A stretch of 64,000 nucleotides of DNA from Mangrovimicrobium sp048323675 (GTDB lineage: Bacteria > Pseudomonadota > Gammaproteobacteria > Pseudomonadales > Halieaceae): contig NZ_JBLWFK010000002.1 of NCBI RefSeq assembly GCF_048323675.1, positions 1,116,001 through 1,180,000 on the forward strand, read 5' to 3'. The position numbers were made by a program, and so were the translations under genes. Shown here piece by piece: positions 42,288 through 51,312 of the stretch (its first letter is position 1; every line of letters starts with the position of its first letter). The notes below the pieces were generated by a model, which had not been told where the DNA came from, did no database searches, and worked only from the letters and a program-made list of their open reading frames with translations.

Positions 42288-44957
42288 TCAGTCACGCACT
42301 GCCGCACGCTGTATCCGCTGGTGCAGGTAGGAAATGCCGAGCAGCGCAATACCCAGGCCCATGAACGAGGCGATGCGCAGCAGGCCCTCCAGGTCGTTCA
42401 TATCCACCAGGAACAACTTGCCGATCACCAGCGCCAGCAACAACATGCCTGCCCGGTACACCGTTTGCCCCAGGCGCCAGGCGCCGCCGAGAATCGTCAC
42501 GATCGACATCGCCAGCCAGACAATCGAATAGGTATACAGTTCGGCATCCGAAGCACCGCCGTGCAGGCTCACGCTACCCTGGAAAAGGTGGCGTATCTGG
42601 ATCGAGGCGTAGGCGAACAGCGCCAACCCGCAAAATCCGAAGGCCATGTTGCGGTACCGGCGGTCATGGAAGCAGCCGTAGAGCAATCCCAGCAGGACCG
42701 GTACACCGAAGGCGAGTTGGCTCAGGTTGGCTATCGGGGTAGCACCGATGGCATTCACCACCCACGCCTTGCTGGCCAGCGTCGACATCAGAATCACCAG
42801 GTAGCAGAGTAGCGCGAGGCAGGCCAGCACCACGGAAAAACGCTGGTAGAGGAAGGCGAGGCTCTGGCTGACCAGGCTGCGCCGGTAGTACACCAGCCCG
42901 ACCAGCCCGAACAGCGGCATGTAGATCGCCACTTCGAGAAACTCCAGCTGGTGACTGAAAATAGCGCCGTCGTACAGCCAGTAGCGCAACTCCGTCCACA
43001 GGGTGAGCACGAACAGGTGCAGCGCGGCGCCCTCCGTCCAGCGCGAAAGCATGGGCGTGGCTTGCAGCATCCGCGAGGCGAGCACCGCGCACAGCGTCGC
43101 GCCGCCGTAGGTCCACAGGGACCAGTGCCCGGCCTCCGGGTAGGTCGCCAGCCAGGGGTTCAGGGTCAGGCGTACGATAACCACGCTGACGATCAGCTTG
43201 AGCAGCCAACCGAGCCCGGTTACCGCGAAGCGCTGCATGATCCAGGCGAGCGATACCATCTGCAGCGCAATCGCCAGGGTCAGTTGTGCCTGTTCCAGTA
43301 CCGCTATGGCCGCCAGCGAGAAGGCGAAGTGCCCGCCGAACAACAACCAGATCACCAGTTGCTCGATATCACTGCGCTTCAGCACGGCGCCAGCGAGCGC
43401 GAGGTAGACCAGCGCGACAGTCAGCGCGCACAGGCCCCATTGCAGGGAGACCTGCATCCTCGATGTCAGCAGGTAGCCCAGGGCCAGCAGTAACAGCGGC
43501 GCCAGCGCAGCCAGTGAGCTCCAGATGCCCGGGAAGCGGTTGACCCGCAGGTTGCGCAGCGCGAGGACCGTATAGAGCGCCGCAGTCGCTGCGAGGTAGA
43601 CCAGGAACTGGCGGTTTTCCGGCACGGGGAACTGCAACAGGTCGCCATCCCCCAGCCGGGTCAGCACCCAGGTGGCACAGGTCGCCAACAGCAGCAGCCA
43701 GGGAATCGCGTTCAGGTTCTCCCGGTTGCGGGCGGCGACCAGCGCCACCAGTGGCAGCGGGCTCCAGATCCAGAAGGCCTGGGCGAGGCCGGGGGATTCG
43801 AGAACCGACAGGCACTGGGCCAGGCCCAGCAGCCCGAAGGTCAGCGGGTAGTAGCGCTCCAGCGGCGGTTCCAGCGTTTTGAACATGGCGCGGTGAAAGC
43901 GCAGCGACGGCAACTCCACCCGCTGGCGCAGCAACCAGTCCAGGTAGGGCAGGCAGAGCATCAGGTATGCCACCGCCGCCAGGTAGTAGCCGCGCAGGTA
44001 GTCCGCATCGGCACTGCCCAGGCTGATCATCCACCAGCCGACGGCGCCCGCCACGAAGGCCCACCACAGCCACGGCCGGAACACGTAGCGCATCAGCAGC
44101 AGCGCGCTGGCGCTGATGATCAGGGCGTATACCAGCGCCACCAGGATGCGCCCCTCGCCGCTGGAGACCAGCACCGGCACCAGGTAGGCGCCGACGATCC
44201 CGATGGCGGCGAGGAATGGGCCCTGCAGCCGCGCCAGCCACATGGTGAGAATGGCCACCAGGGCCAGCAACACGAAGGTGGTCCCCGGGCTGAGCAGGTC
44301 GTACAGGCGCATGGAGGCCAGCAGCACCGCGAACAGCGTGATGCTGCCGCCGCCGGCCAGCGCGGCAAAGGCGGGATGGGACTCCCCGGTTTTGCGCCGA
44401 AACAATTCCGCTGCGACATGCAGGCCCGCGCCACAGAGCAGGCCTAGTGCCACCCGGGTACGCTGGCCGAGCATACCCTGCTCGACGGCGTACCTGGCCA
44501 GGAAGATGCCCGCCAGGGCGACACACAGGCCGCCGAGCCAGATCATCCAGTACTGCTGCAGGTGTATGCGGAGCCGGTGCCCGAAACCGGGGGAGCTCTT
44601 GCGCTGTTTGAAGGCTGATTGCGCAGGACCGGGGCTGCCCGCAACCTCGCCCGCTGCCGTCGCAGGCGCAGTCGCTGCACGCGACGGTGGCCTGCCTGTG
44701 GAACCCGCCTCCAGCGGTGATGGCCGTGCTGGCGGCACGCTCCTGGCCGCCGCAGTCAACGCGTCAGCATCACCGGCGCCCGGCGTCGCCGGCTGCCGGC
44801 CCGGGACGGAGGACGTTGTAGAGTCGCGGGCAGCGAGCCGCCGTTCGAGCGACTCCACCCTGGCGGTCAGCTTGCGGATCTGGCTGATCAGCGAGATCGC
44901 CAGCAGGCACCCCACCACCAGCGCGGAGAAGGTCATCAGCCCCAGTTGCTGCATCAT
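42288..44957 (-). CDS. DUF2339 family multi-spanning membrane protein
   Basis: 889 residues; the start is ATG-ATG, so either could serve. A first TM helix and a short coiled coil (IRKLTARVESLERRLAAR) are followed by a Pro/Ala-rich linker (residues about 48-115) and then some 24 hydrophobic helices. EQYWMIWLGGLCVALAGIFLARYAVEQG is the DUF2339 signature. The family is very hydrophobic and of unknown function. It is divergent from rluA. Confidence 0.87.
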   Translation of the reverse strand: MMQQLGLMTFSALVVGCLLAISLISQIRKLTARVESLERRLAARDSTTSSVPGRQPATPGAGDADALTAAARSVPPARPSPLEAGSTGRPPSRAATAPATAAGEVAGSPGPAQSAFKQRKSSPGFGHRLRIHLQQYWMIWLGGLCVALAGIFLARYAVEQGMLGQRTRVALGLLCGAGLHVAAELFRRKTGESHPAFAALAGGGSITLFAVLLASMRLYDLLSPGTTFVLLALVAILTMWLARLQGPFLAAIGIVGAYLVPVLVSSGEGRILVALVYALIISASALLLMRYVFRPWLWWAFVAGAVGWWMISLGSADADYLRGYYLAAVAYLMLCLPYLDWLLRQRVELPSLRFHRAMFKTLEPPLERYYPLTFGLLGLAQCLSVLESPGLAQAFWIWSPLPLVALVAARNRENLNAIPWLLLLATCATWVLTRLGDGDLLQFPVPENRQFLVYLAATAALYTVLALRNLRVNRFPGIWSSLAALAPLLLLALGYLLTSRMQVSLQWGLCALTVALVYLALAGAVLKRSDIEQLVIWLLFGGHFAFSLAAIAVLEQAQLTLAIALQMVSLAWIMQRFAVTGLGWLLKLIVSVVIVRLTLNPWLATYPEAGHWSLWTYGGATLCAVLASRMLQATPMLSRWTEGAALHLFVLTLWTELRYWLYDGAIFSHQLEFLEVAIYMPLFGLVGLVYYRRSLVSQSLAFLYQRFSVVLACLALLCYLVILMSTLASKAWVVNAIGATPIANLSQLAFGVPVLLGLLYGCFHDRRYRNMAFGFCGLALFAYASIQIRHLFQGSVSLHGGASDAELYTYSIVWLAMSIVTILGGAWRLGQTVYRAGMLLLALVIGKLFLVDMNDLEGLLRIASFMGLGIALLGISYLHQRIQRAAVRD

Positions 44958-45132
44958 GTACGGCGCACTCCTTCCCCGGCGGCCATTCGCCGCGGCCCCT
45001 GTAGAATATTATTGTCGCAGCCGCCATTGTCCGCGTTCGCAGCGTTTGCTTCACCCATTGATTGCGACATGTACGCAGAAAATTCCCCGCCGCAATCACA
45101 CCGCGCAGGCGACCTCCTATACAATGCGCGAC

Positions 45133-45795
45133 ATGAGCGAACAGCCCCCCTACCTAGTCCCGCACAGCCAGGAAGCCACCAGGATTCTCTACCGCGACCC
45201 GCACCTGTTGCTGGTGCGCAAACCGCACCTCCTGCTGTCCATTCCGGGCCGCCACCCCCTGAACAAGGATAGCCTGATCTCGCGCCTGCAGCAGGACTAC
45301 CCCACCGCCAGTATCGTCCACCGGCTGGACCTCGATACCTCCGGCATCATGGTCATTCCCCTGGACAAACCCACCCACGCGGAGATCAGCCGCCAGTTCC
45401 AGCGGCGGGAAGTGGAAAAAACCTACGAGGCGGTGGTCTGGGGCATCGTTGAAAACGACAGTGGCGAGATCGAACTGCCGATCCGCTGCGACTGGGAAAA
45501 CCGGCCCCTGCAGATGATCGACCACGAGCGCGGCAAGCACGCCCTCACCCGCTACGAGGTGATGACGCGCTACCCGGACCGCACCCGGGTGCGCCTGAAA
45601 CCGGTGACCGGCCGCTCACACCAGTTGCGGATTCACATGCGCGAGCTGGGCCACCCCATTCTCGGCTGCGACATGTACGCCCACGAAGAGGCGCTGGGGA
45701 TGGCGGACCGGCTGCTGCTGCACGCCACCCACATCGGCTTCAGGCATCCGGCGAGCGGCGAGTGGCTCAGCGGCGAGTCAGCGCCGGACTTCTAG
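45133..45795 (+). CDS. rluA: RluA-family 23S rRNA/tRNA pseudouridine synthase
   Basis: 220 residues from the ATG at 45133 (or 223 from the in-frame ATG at 45124). IVHRLDLDTSGIMVI holds the catalytic Asp of the RluA family; VRLKPVTGRSHQLRIHM and HPILGCDMYAH are the other family blocks. The length matches RluA (about 219), which modifies U746 of 23S rRNA and U32 of some tRNAs, and no S4 domain is present. The frame is open far upstream but that is antisense to DUF2339. Confidence 0.9.
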   Translation: MSEQPPYLVPHSQEATRILYRDPHLLLVRKPHLLLSIPGRHPLNKDSLISRLQQDYPTASIVHRLDLDTSGIMVIPLDKPTHAEISRQFQRREVEKTYEAVVWGIVENDSGEIELPIRCDWENRPLQMIDHERGKHALTRYEVMTRYPDRTRVRLKPVTGRSHQLRIHMRELGHPILGCDMYAHEEALGMADRLLLHATHIGFRHPASGEWLSGESAPDF

Positions 45796-45808
45796 GCAAA
45801 CAAACAAA

Positions 45809-45831
45809 AACGCCGGCACAGGGCCGGCGTT
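45809..45831. terminator. Bidirectional hairpin terminator between rluA and the TauD-type gene
   Basis: AACGCCGGC (45809-45817) and GCCGGCGTT (45823-45831) form a perfect nine-base stem with a five-base loop. An A-run precedes it and T/A-rich sequence follows, so it can serve the convergent genes on both sides. Confidence 0.85.
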
Positions 45832-45852
45832 CTCAAAACCGCTTGCGCGCTA

Positions 45853-46671
45853 TCAGGCGATCGCTTCCTCGCCGACCAGGGTCACCCGGTGCATCAGGCG
45901 GCCGCCGTCCGGCGTGTAGGGTGCGGCACGGTGCAGGGACACGGTGTTGTCCCAGATCAGCAGGTCGCCCAGTTCCCACTCGTGGCTGTAGACATACTGG
46001 TCCTGGGTGCAGTGGGCGTCCAGTTTCTCCAGCAGCGCGCGACCCTCGTCCAGGTCCATACCCTCGATGTAATCGGCGGAGACGCCGCACAGCAGGGACT
46101 TGCGGCCGGACTTGTGGGTCCACACCAGCGGGTGCACCTTGGGCGGGTACTTGTCCCAGTCGGCTTTCTGCTCTTCGCTGGCGTCCGGGTAGGTACGGCG
46201 CTGGGAAGCGGCCATGGTGTGCACCACGCGCAGGCCCTCGAGGCGCTTCTGTTCGTCTTCCGGCAGGTCCTGGAAGGCCTTGTAGGTGTTGGACACCTCG
46301 GTGTTGCCCTCTTTGGCGGCGGGCAGCTGGCGGGCGGTGAGGATGGAGCCGCGGGACGGCACATCATCCATGGCGCCGTCGATATGCCACAGCAGCGATC
46401 CCTTGAGGTACTCAGCGGCGGTCGGGTTGGTCTTGGGGTCCAGGGAGATCTTGAAGATTTCCTGGCCACCCAGGGCCATCAACTCCCCCAGGGAGCGGCA
46501 GAACTGCAGCTGCGCTTCATCGTCGAAGTTGGCACCGCGGATAATCAGTACGCCGCGATCCTCCAGCAGATCACGAATCTGCCCGGCGTATTCGCCGCTC
46601 ATGAATTCTTCGCGGGTCGCCTGCAACTCGGCACCCACATTGGGCTTCAGTTCTACAACATTAAAGGCCAC
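45853..46671 (-). CDS. TauD/TfdA-family Fe(II)/2-oxoglutarate dioxygenase
   Basis: 272 residues from a GTG with GGAGG seven bases before it. LWHIDGAM gives His96 and Asp98 of the HxD motif, LHRAAPY gives the distal His247, and RLMHR the 2-oxoglutarate-binding Arg. These make an intact facial triad. Family members hydroxylate taurine, 2,4-D or other substrates; this one lies outside the sulfonate cluster context and its substrate is unknown. Confidence 0.88.
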   Translation of the reverse strand: MAFNVVELKPNVGAELQATREEFMSGEYAGQIRDLLEDRGVLIIRGANFDDEAQLQFCRSLGELMALGGQEIFKISLDPKTNPTAAEYLKGSLLWHIDGAMDDVPSRGSILTARQLPAAKEGNTEVSNTYKAFQDLPEDEQKRLEGLRVVHTMAASQRRTYPDASEEQKADWDKYPPKVHPLVWTHKSGRKSLLCGVSADYIEGMDLDEGRALLEKLDAHCTQDQYVYSHEWELGDLLIWDNTVSLHRAAPYTPDGGRLMHRVTLVGEEAIA

Positions 46672-46814
46672 TGCCTGTCCTCCAGACTTGGTTTGGGGGC
46701 GCTATGGTAAACCAGAAACCGCCGGGGTTGAAGCATTTAGGCAACAGCGTTGTTCATAACCAGCTTTGGTCGGGAGCAGGCCCCACGGACCATAAATGCG
46801 CGCGGGACGGTTGC

Positions 46815-47984
46815 TCAGAACTGGTTGAGTATGTAGCCCACCACCATCACCTGGGGCACCGTGATCAGCGGCAGGAACAGGGCGATCTTCCAGGACTTCG
46901 CCGTCTCGCGGATGGTCATGACCTCGGTGTAATCCGTGGCCACCCCGGCCATGAGGAAGGCGAAGGCGTTGCCCGGCGCCGCGGCGCGGTTCAGCAGGTC
47001 CGCGGCGATCGGCGTGGAGCCCTCCGAACACACCTCGATAATGGTGGTGGCCAACAGGGTCAGGACCAGGCCGGTGAAACTGGCGCCGAACCAGGTGGCG
47101 AAATCCTCCATCGGCACGAAGGCGCGAATCGCCCCGGCGATCACCAGGCCGAAGAAGGTCCAGCGAATCACCGGGCGGGAGCCGGCAAACCCATCGCGGA
47201 TGATGCCGCCGAGGCCGCTGAAGGAAAACTTCGCGGACTGCCGCACTTCGTTCCAGACTTCGCCCACCGGCCGGCCCTCGCCTGCCTCCAGGCGATAGGG
47301 ACTTTCCGGCAACGTACCGCGGCGGACCAGGCTGTCGAAGATAAGGCCGGTGACAATGCCAATCACCGCGGAAATCAGGATGAACAGCAGCGTCCACCAG
47401 ATTCCAATCAGGCCGAACAGGATCAGGGTCAGCGAGAAGGAGTTCCAGGGGCTGGCCAGCAGGAAGGCCATCACCTGCCCGACGCTGGCGCCGCGCTCGT
47501 AGAGCTTCATGCCCACGGCGAGAATACCGTGGCTGCACAGGTCGAGCAGTACCCCCGCGGCGGTGGCGCGCAGCATGCCGTTTAAGCCTGCGTGGCGCCC
47601 CAGCAGGCCCATCACCAGGTCCCGCGGCACCTTCGCCAGCAGGCCGACGAAGAAAATACCCACCAGCAGGCCCCACCACATCCGGTTGAACAGTTCGTAG
47701 ATACCGCCGGCGAACATGCCGATCGCCGTTGTGTGGTCGTGGGACACAAAGGCGCCGTAGAGGTAGGCCGCCGCGGTAATGCCGAGGAAGGTCCACAGGA
47801 AATAGTCGCGATTTTGCGGGGTATCGCAGCAGGCATCCGCCGCGGGCTGCAGTTCGGCATGGCAGCCGGGGGCCGTCGCGGTGGCAGCCGCAGCGTGACA
47901 ACTCGCGGCAGGGATGGTGGCCGCCTCCGCGTGGCAACTGGCCGGCCGCGGTGTGGGTTCGCAGCAATGTTTGTCGTGGCTCAT
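46815..47984 (-). CDS. Metal-efflux permease (SO_0444/DUF318 family) with Cys/His-rich N-terminus
   Basis: 389 residues. The first 55 contain HCC, ASCHAEAA, ASCHAAAA, PGCHAEL and ACC: eight Cys and six His, a likely metal-binding tail. Eight to ten TM helices follow, with GVLLDLCSHGILAVGMKLYERGAS and IIEVCSEGSTPIAADLLNRAA as the duplicated permease signature; both carry a Cys-Ser. Its ATG overlaps the stop of the CueR-type regulator, so the two are cotranscribed and coupled. Copper export is inferred from that regulator; a second permease of the family is at 30868. Confidence 0.87.
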   Translation of the reverse strand: MSHDKHCCEPTPRPASCHAEAATIPAASCHAAAATATAPGCHAELQPAADACCDTPQNRDYFLWTFLGITAAAYLYGAFVSHDHTTAIGMFAGGIYELFNRMWWGLLVGIFFVGLLAKVPRDLVMGLLGRHAGLNGMLRATAAGVLLDLCSHGILAVGMKLYERGASVGQVMAFLLASPWNSFSLTLILFGLIGIWWTLLFILISAVIGIVTGLIFDSLVRRGTLPESPYRLEAGEGRPVGEVWNEVRQSAKFSFSGLGGIIRDGFAGSRPVIRWTFFGLVIAGAIRAFVPMEDFATWFGASFTGLVLTLLATTIIEVCSEGSTPIAADLLNRAAAPGNAFAFLMAGVATDYTEVMTIRETAKSWKIALFLPLITVPQVMVVGYILNQF

Positions 47985-48382
47985 GCCCTGCCTCCGCCTG
48001 TCGCCAGGTCATCGAGAATCGCGCATTCCGGGCCTTCATCGCCCCGACAGCGTTCGGCCATGGCTTCCAGGGTCGCTTTCATGGCGACCAGTTCATCGAT
48101 CCGCCGCTGCAGGTCGGCGCTTTTTTCCAGCACCAGCTGCCGCGCGTGGCGGCTCTGGCGGGAATGGTCGCGGTGCAGGCCCAACAGCTGGCGGCATTCG
48201 TCGAGGTCAAAACCGACGTTGCGGGCCCGGGACAGGAACTGCATTTCCTCCACCTGTGCGGCGCTGTACTGGCGGTAGCCGTTATCGGCGCGGCGGGCGG
48301 GCTCGATCAGGCCGATCTCTTCGTAATAGCGGATGGTCTTGCTGCTGAGCCCGCTGCGGCGGGCGGCTTCGGAGATGTTCAT
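47981..48382 (-). CDS. cueR: CueR-type MerR family copper-responsive regulator
   Basis: 133 residues from the ATG at 48382, with AAAGGAGG before it; the frame stays open much further upstream without a start signal. The HTH is ISEAARRSGLSSKTIRYYEEIGL. Ser77 and the pair Cys112/Cys120 (CRGDEGPEC) are identical in position to the Cu(I)-binding residues of E. coli CueR, and Ser77 separates it from Zn-type ZntR. It heads the operon with the permease and has a matching operator at 48411-48441. Confidence 0.9.
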   Translation of the reverse strand: MNISEAARRSGLSSKTIRYYEEIGLIEPARRADNGYRQYSAAQVEEMQFLSRARNVGFDLDECRQLLGLHRDHSRQSRHARQLVLEKSADLQRRIDELVAMKATLEAMAERCRGDEGPECAILDDLATGGGRA

Positions 48383-48410
48383 TCGGACCTCCTTTGGTGA
48401 GCATGCCTTC

Positions 48411-48441
48411 AATCTAAACCTTCCTGCAACTGGAAGGTCAA
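48411..48441 (-). promoter_or_regulatory. CueR-type promoter/operator with 19-base spacer
   Basis: Read on the minus strand: -35 TTGACC (48441-48436), a 19-base spacer, -10 TAGATT (48416-48411). Within the spacer and the -35, ACCTTCC and GGAAGGT form a perfect dyad with seven bases between. This is the layout of the copA/cueO promoters of E. coli, whose long spacer CueR corrects when it binds Cu(I). It drives the regulator and permease genes. Confidence 0.88.
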
Positions 48442-48526
48442 GAGATGTGTGGAAACCGGATTTGCAGGCGCTGTTCGAATGACGCTGTCTAATGACAATG
48501 CCCAAGCTGGGAGGTTCGATCACGCA

Positions 48527-48638
48527 CCTGTCATGGATGTTGCCCGCTGGAACACGCCAAAAAACGCACATCCCTGTGCAGGCTCGGTCGGCGACGTCCT
48601 GTCGCCTCACGGTTCCAGCGGGCAACATCCATGACAGG
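48527..48638. repeat. 27-base perfect inverted repeat with 58-base spacer
   Basis: The arms at 48527-48553 and 48612-48638 are exact reverse complements (left begins CCTGTCATGGATGTTG, right ends CATCCATGACAGG). The spacer holds further pairings: GGCGAC and GTCGCC around GTCCT, and CACA/TGTG. The whole 112-base element would fold into a long branched hairpin. It lies between the CueR promoter and the aminotransferase. Confidence 0.85.
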
Positions 48639-48719
48639 CGCTCGTTCCTAGCGCTGTTCCTTTGGCGGCACTACGCCAGGACGTCCCCCCTCGGGGTTAT
48701 CACGATTACACCGGATTTC

Positions 48720-48748
48720 TTGACATACTTTGGCAATCACATGATTTG
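48720..48748 (+). promoter_or_regulatory. Putative sigma-70 promoter of the aminotransferase gene
   Basis: A perfect -35 TTGACA at 48720-48725 is followed after 16-17 bases by TGATTT/GATTTG as a weak -10. GGAG lies seven bases before the ATG at 48772. Confidence 0.5.
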
Positions 48749-48771
48749 AGCCTCACGACTGGAGCCCCCCA

Positions 48772-50085
48772 ATGTCCGCCGTCATCTATCCCACCACCAA
48801 CCTCACGGCTACCGAGCAACTGAACATCGCCCGCGGCGAAGGCATCTACGTCTACGACCAGCAGGGCAAGCGCTACCTGGAGGGGATGGCGGGGCTGTGG
48901 TGCACCGGGCTCGGTTACGGCAACCGCGAACTGATCGACGCGATCAGCGGGGCGCTGGAGACGCTGTCCTTCAGCCACACCTTCGGCGGCAAGACGCACC
49001 AGCCGGTGATTGACCTGGCCGACAAGCTGGCGGCGATGGTGCCCACGCCGGATGCGAAGGTGTTTTTCGGCAACTCCGGTTCCGATGCCAACGACACGCA
49101 CATCAAGCTGCTGCACTACTACTTCGATATCATCGGCAAGCCGGAGAAGCGCAAGATCATCACCCGCGAGCGCGCCTACCACGGGGTGACCGTCGCCGCG
49201 GGCGCCCTGACCAGCCTGCCCGCCAACCTCGCCCACTTCGATGCGCCGCTGGAGGCGCTGGGCATCCTGCGCACGGATCACCCGCACTACTATCGCGGCG
49301 CGCTGCCCGGCGAGAGCGAGGCGGAGTTTGTGGAGCGGATTACCGGCAACCTGGAACGGCTGATCGTGGCCGAAGGACCAGAGACCATCGCGGCGTTTAT
49401 CGCCGAGCCGATCACCGGCGCCAGCGGGGTGATCGTGCCGCCGGCGGGTTACTACGAGAAGGTGCAGGCCATCCTCAAGCGCTACGACATCCTGTTCTGG
49501 GCGGACGAGGTGATCACCGGTTTCGGGCGCACCGGCCACCTGTTCGGCTGCGACACCATGAATATCCAGCAGCCGGACATGATGACCTTCGCCAAGCAGT
49601 TGTCCTCGGCCTACTACCCGATCAGCGCGTCCATTATCCGCGGCGATCTCTATGAACCGATGGTCGAGGCCAGCGCACAGGTCGGCGTGTTCGGCCACGG
49701 CTACACCTACTCCGGGCACCCCGTGGCCTGCGCCGCGGCGCTGAAAACCCTGGAAATCTACGAGCGCGAGGGCATCTACCAGCACGCCGCCGAGACCGGC
49801 GCCTACCTGCAACAGCGACTGGCGGAGTTCGCGGATATCGAAGCGGTGGGCGAAGTGCGCGGCGCCGGCCTGATCGGCGCGCTGGAACTGGTGGAGGACC
49901 GGGCCAGTAAGGCCCCGGCGGCCGACCTGGCGAAACGCACCGCCCAGGCCTGCCAGGACAACGGCCTGATCGTGCGCAACGTGGCGGGCAACGCGCTGGC
50001 GCTGTGCCCGCCGCTGGTCATCACCCGGGACCAGGTGGACGAGATGATCGGCACCCTGCGCGCTTCCCTCGAACAGTCGCTGTAA
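48772..50085 (+). CDS. Class III (omega-type) pyridoxal-phosphate aminotransferase
   Basis: 437 residues. GEGIYVYDQQGKRYLEGMAGLWC is the typical start, VFFGNSGSDANDTHIKL the phosphate-binding loop, RERAYHGVTVAAGALTS follows, DILFWADEVITGFGRTG has the PLP-ring Asp, and MTFAKQLSSAYYPISA the Schiff-base Lys. The family transfers amino groups from beta-alanine, polyamines or GABA to pyruvate. The substrate cannot be read. It is convergent with the SDR gene, seven bases away. Confidence 0.92.
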   Translation: MSAVIYPTTNLTATEQLNIARGEGIYVYDQQGKRYLEGMAGLWCTGLGYGNRELIDAISGALETLSFSHTFGGKTHQPVIDLADKLAAMVPTPDAKVFFGNSGSDANDTHIKLLHYYFDIIGKPEKRKIITRERAYHGVTVAAGALTSLPANLAHFDAPLEALGILRTDHPHYYRGALPGESEAEFVERITGNLERLIVAEGPETIAAFIAEPITGASGVIVPPAGYYEKVQAILKRYDILFWADEVITGFGRTGHLFGCDTMNIQQPDMMTFAKQLSSAYYPISASIIRGDLYEPMVEASAQVGVFGHGYTYSGHPVACAAALKTLEIYEREGIYQHAAETGAYLQQRLAEFADIEAVGEVRGAGLIGALELVEDRASKAPAADLAKRTAQACQDNGLIVRNVAGNALALCPPLVITRDQVDEMIGTLRASLEQSL

Positions 50086-50091
50086 GGCGTG

Positions 50092-50850
50092 CTACTCGCG
50101 GTGGATGCTGAGCCGCCCCCAGGTCTGGCGGGTGGCCATCACTTCCAGTGAATTGATGTTCATGTGGTGCGGCAGGGTCGCCAGCCACCAGCAGGTGTTG
50201 GCGATATCCTCCGGCTGGATCGGCTCCGCGCCGGCGTAGGTGGCGTCATAGGCTTCCCGGTTACCGCCGGTGCGCACCAGGGTGAACTCGCTTTCCGACA
50301 ACCCCGGCGCCAGGTTGGAGACCCGCACGCCGGTGCCCTCGAGGTCACAGCGCAGGGCGTAGGAAAACTGCTCGACAAAGGCCTTGGTGCCGCAATAGGT
50401 ATTGCCGCCCGGGTAGGGCCAGTGCCCCGCCACCGAACCAATATTGATGATCGTGGCGCCCTTCCCCGTACGGATAATGTTCGGCAACAGCGAATGGGTG
50501 ACCGTGGTCAGCCCCTTCACGTTGGTGTCGATCATTCGGTGCCAGTTCTCCAGGTCGCAATCCTGTGCCGGCTCCGTTCCCAGCGCCAGCCCGGCGTTGT
50601 TGATCAGCGTGTAAACCTCACTGAACGGCGGCTCCAGCGCCGCGACGGCCGCCTTCACCGCATCGGTGTCGGTGACATCCAGCACCAGCGGCAGCACCTG
50701 GCACTGGCCCTTGAGTTCATCCGCCAGCGCCCTGAGACGATCTTCCCGGCGGCCGGTGATGACGAGGTTCCAGCCTTCGCTGCCGAAGCGGCGGGCGCAG
50801 GCCAGGCCGAAGCCGGAGGTGGCGCCGGTGATGAAGAGGGTTTGGGACAT
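50092..50850 (-). CDS. Short-chain dehydrogenase, YdfG-like (3-hydroxy acid dehydrogenase type)
   Basis: 252 residues. FITGATSGFGLACARRFG is the classical SDR NADP motif; NNAGLALG, IINIGSVAGHWPYPG with the catalytic Ser, and YCGTKAFVEQF with YxxxK follow in order. It is close to E. coli YdfG, which oxidises L-allo-threonine/3-hydroxy acids and reduces malonic semialdehyde. With the omega-aminotransferase alongside, a role in beta-alanine/malonate semialdehyde turnover is plausible. Confidence 0.9.
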   Translation of the reverse strand: MSQTLFITGATSGFGLACARRFGSEGWNLVITGRREDRLRALADELKGQCQVLPLVLDVTDTDAVKAAVAALEPPFSEVYTLINNAGLALGTEPAQDCDLENWHRMIDTNVKGLTTVTHSLLPNIIRTGKGATIINIGSVAGHWPYPGGNTYCGTKAFVEQFSYALRCDLEGTGVRVSNLAPGLSESEFTLVRTGGNREAYDATYAGAEPIQPEDIANTCWWLATLPHHMNINSLEVMATRQTWGRLSIHRE

Positions 50851-51312
50851 GGGTAAATCCTTATCTCAACTGTCGCGTTGCGGAAACAAGAGTATTCAAA
50901 AGCCATACACCGGGCGCAAAGATGCAACCACTATAAATCTCGAACCAGCCGGTTCAACCTGACTTTAAAATTCTTTGCTTTGTGCAGGGATAGTAATCCA
51001 AAAAAACCTGTAACTCACCCGGGCGAATGATCCACTCCCGCTGCAGCAGAACCAGTCCGTACGCTCCTCCGGTGCGATTGAACCATTCGAGCGAAGGGCA
51101 AAAATTTACACTTTGACTGGCATCGCCAAAGGAGTAAACTTCCCCCAGCATCAAGAGAGGGCATCCGCCCCGCCAACCTGCCAACCTGGGCAAGGTGGTC
51201 GACTCCAAGGAGTGATGTGGCCGCAAGGCAACCAACCAGGTTCCCCCGCCCCACTCTCCCAATCTCACTCTCGATGCCAACGACACCCGGCGAACCACCG
51301 AGGAGAGTAGCC
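50851..51312. other. Gene-free gap before the N-formylglutamate amidohydrolase-like gene
   Basis: 462 bases. Long frames on the minus strand here (50954-51479) have no family resemblance and no start signal. The plus strand is rich in CC-runs and short pairings, ending in AGGAG before the ATG at 51313. I see no recognised riboswitch. Confidence 0.4.

Noticed and set aside
51120..51312. Riboswitch (glycine or c-di-GMP type) upstream of the HutG-like gene
   Set aside because: Some fragments (GGCATCGCC, AAAGGAG) looked suggestive, but no complete consensus core could be matched.
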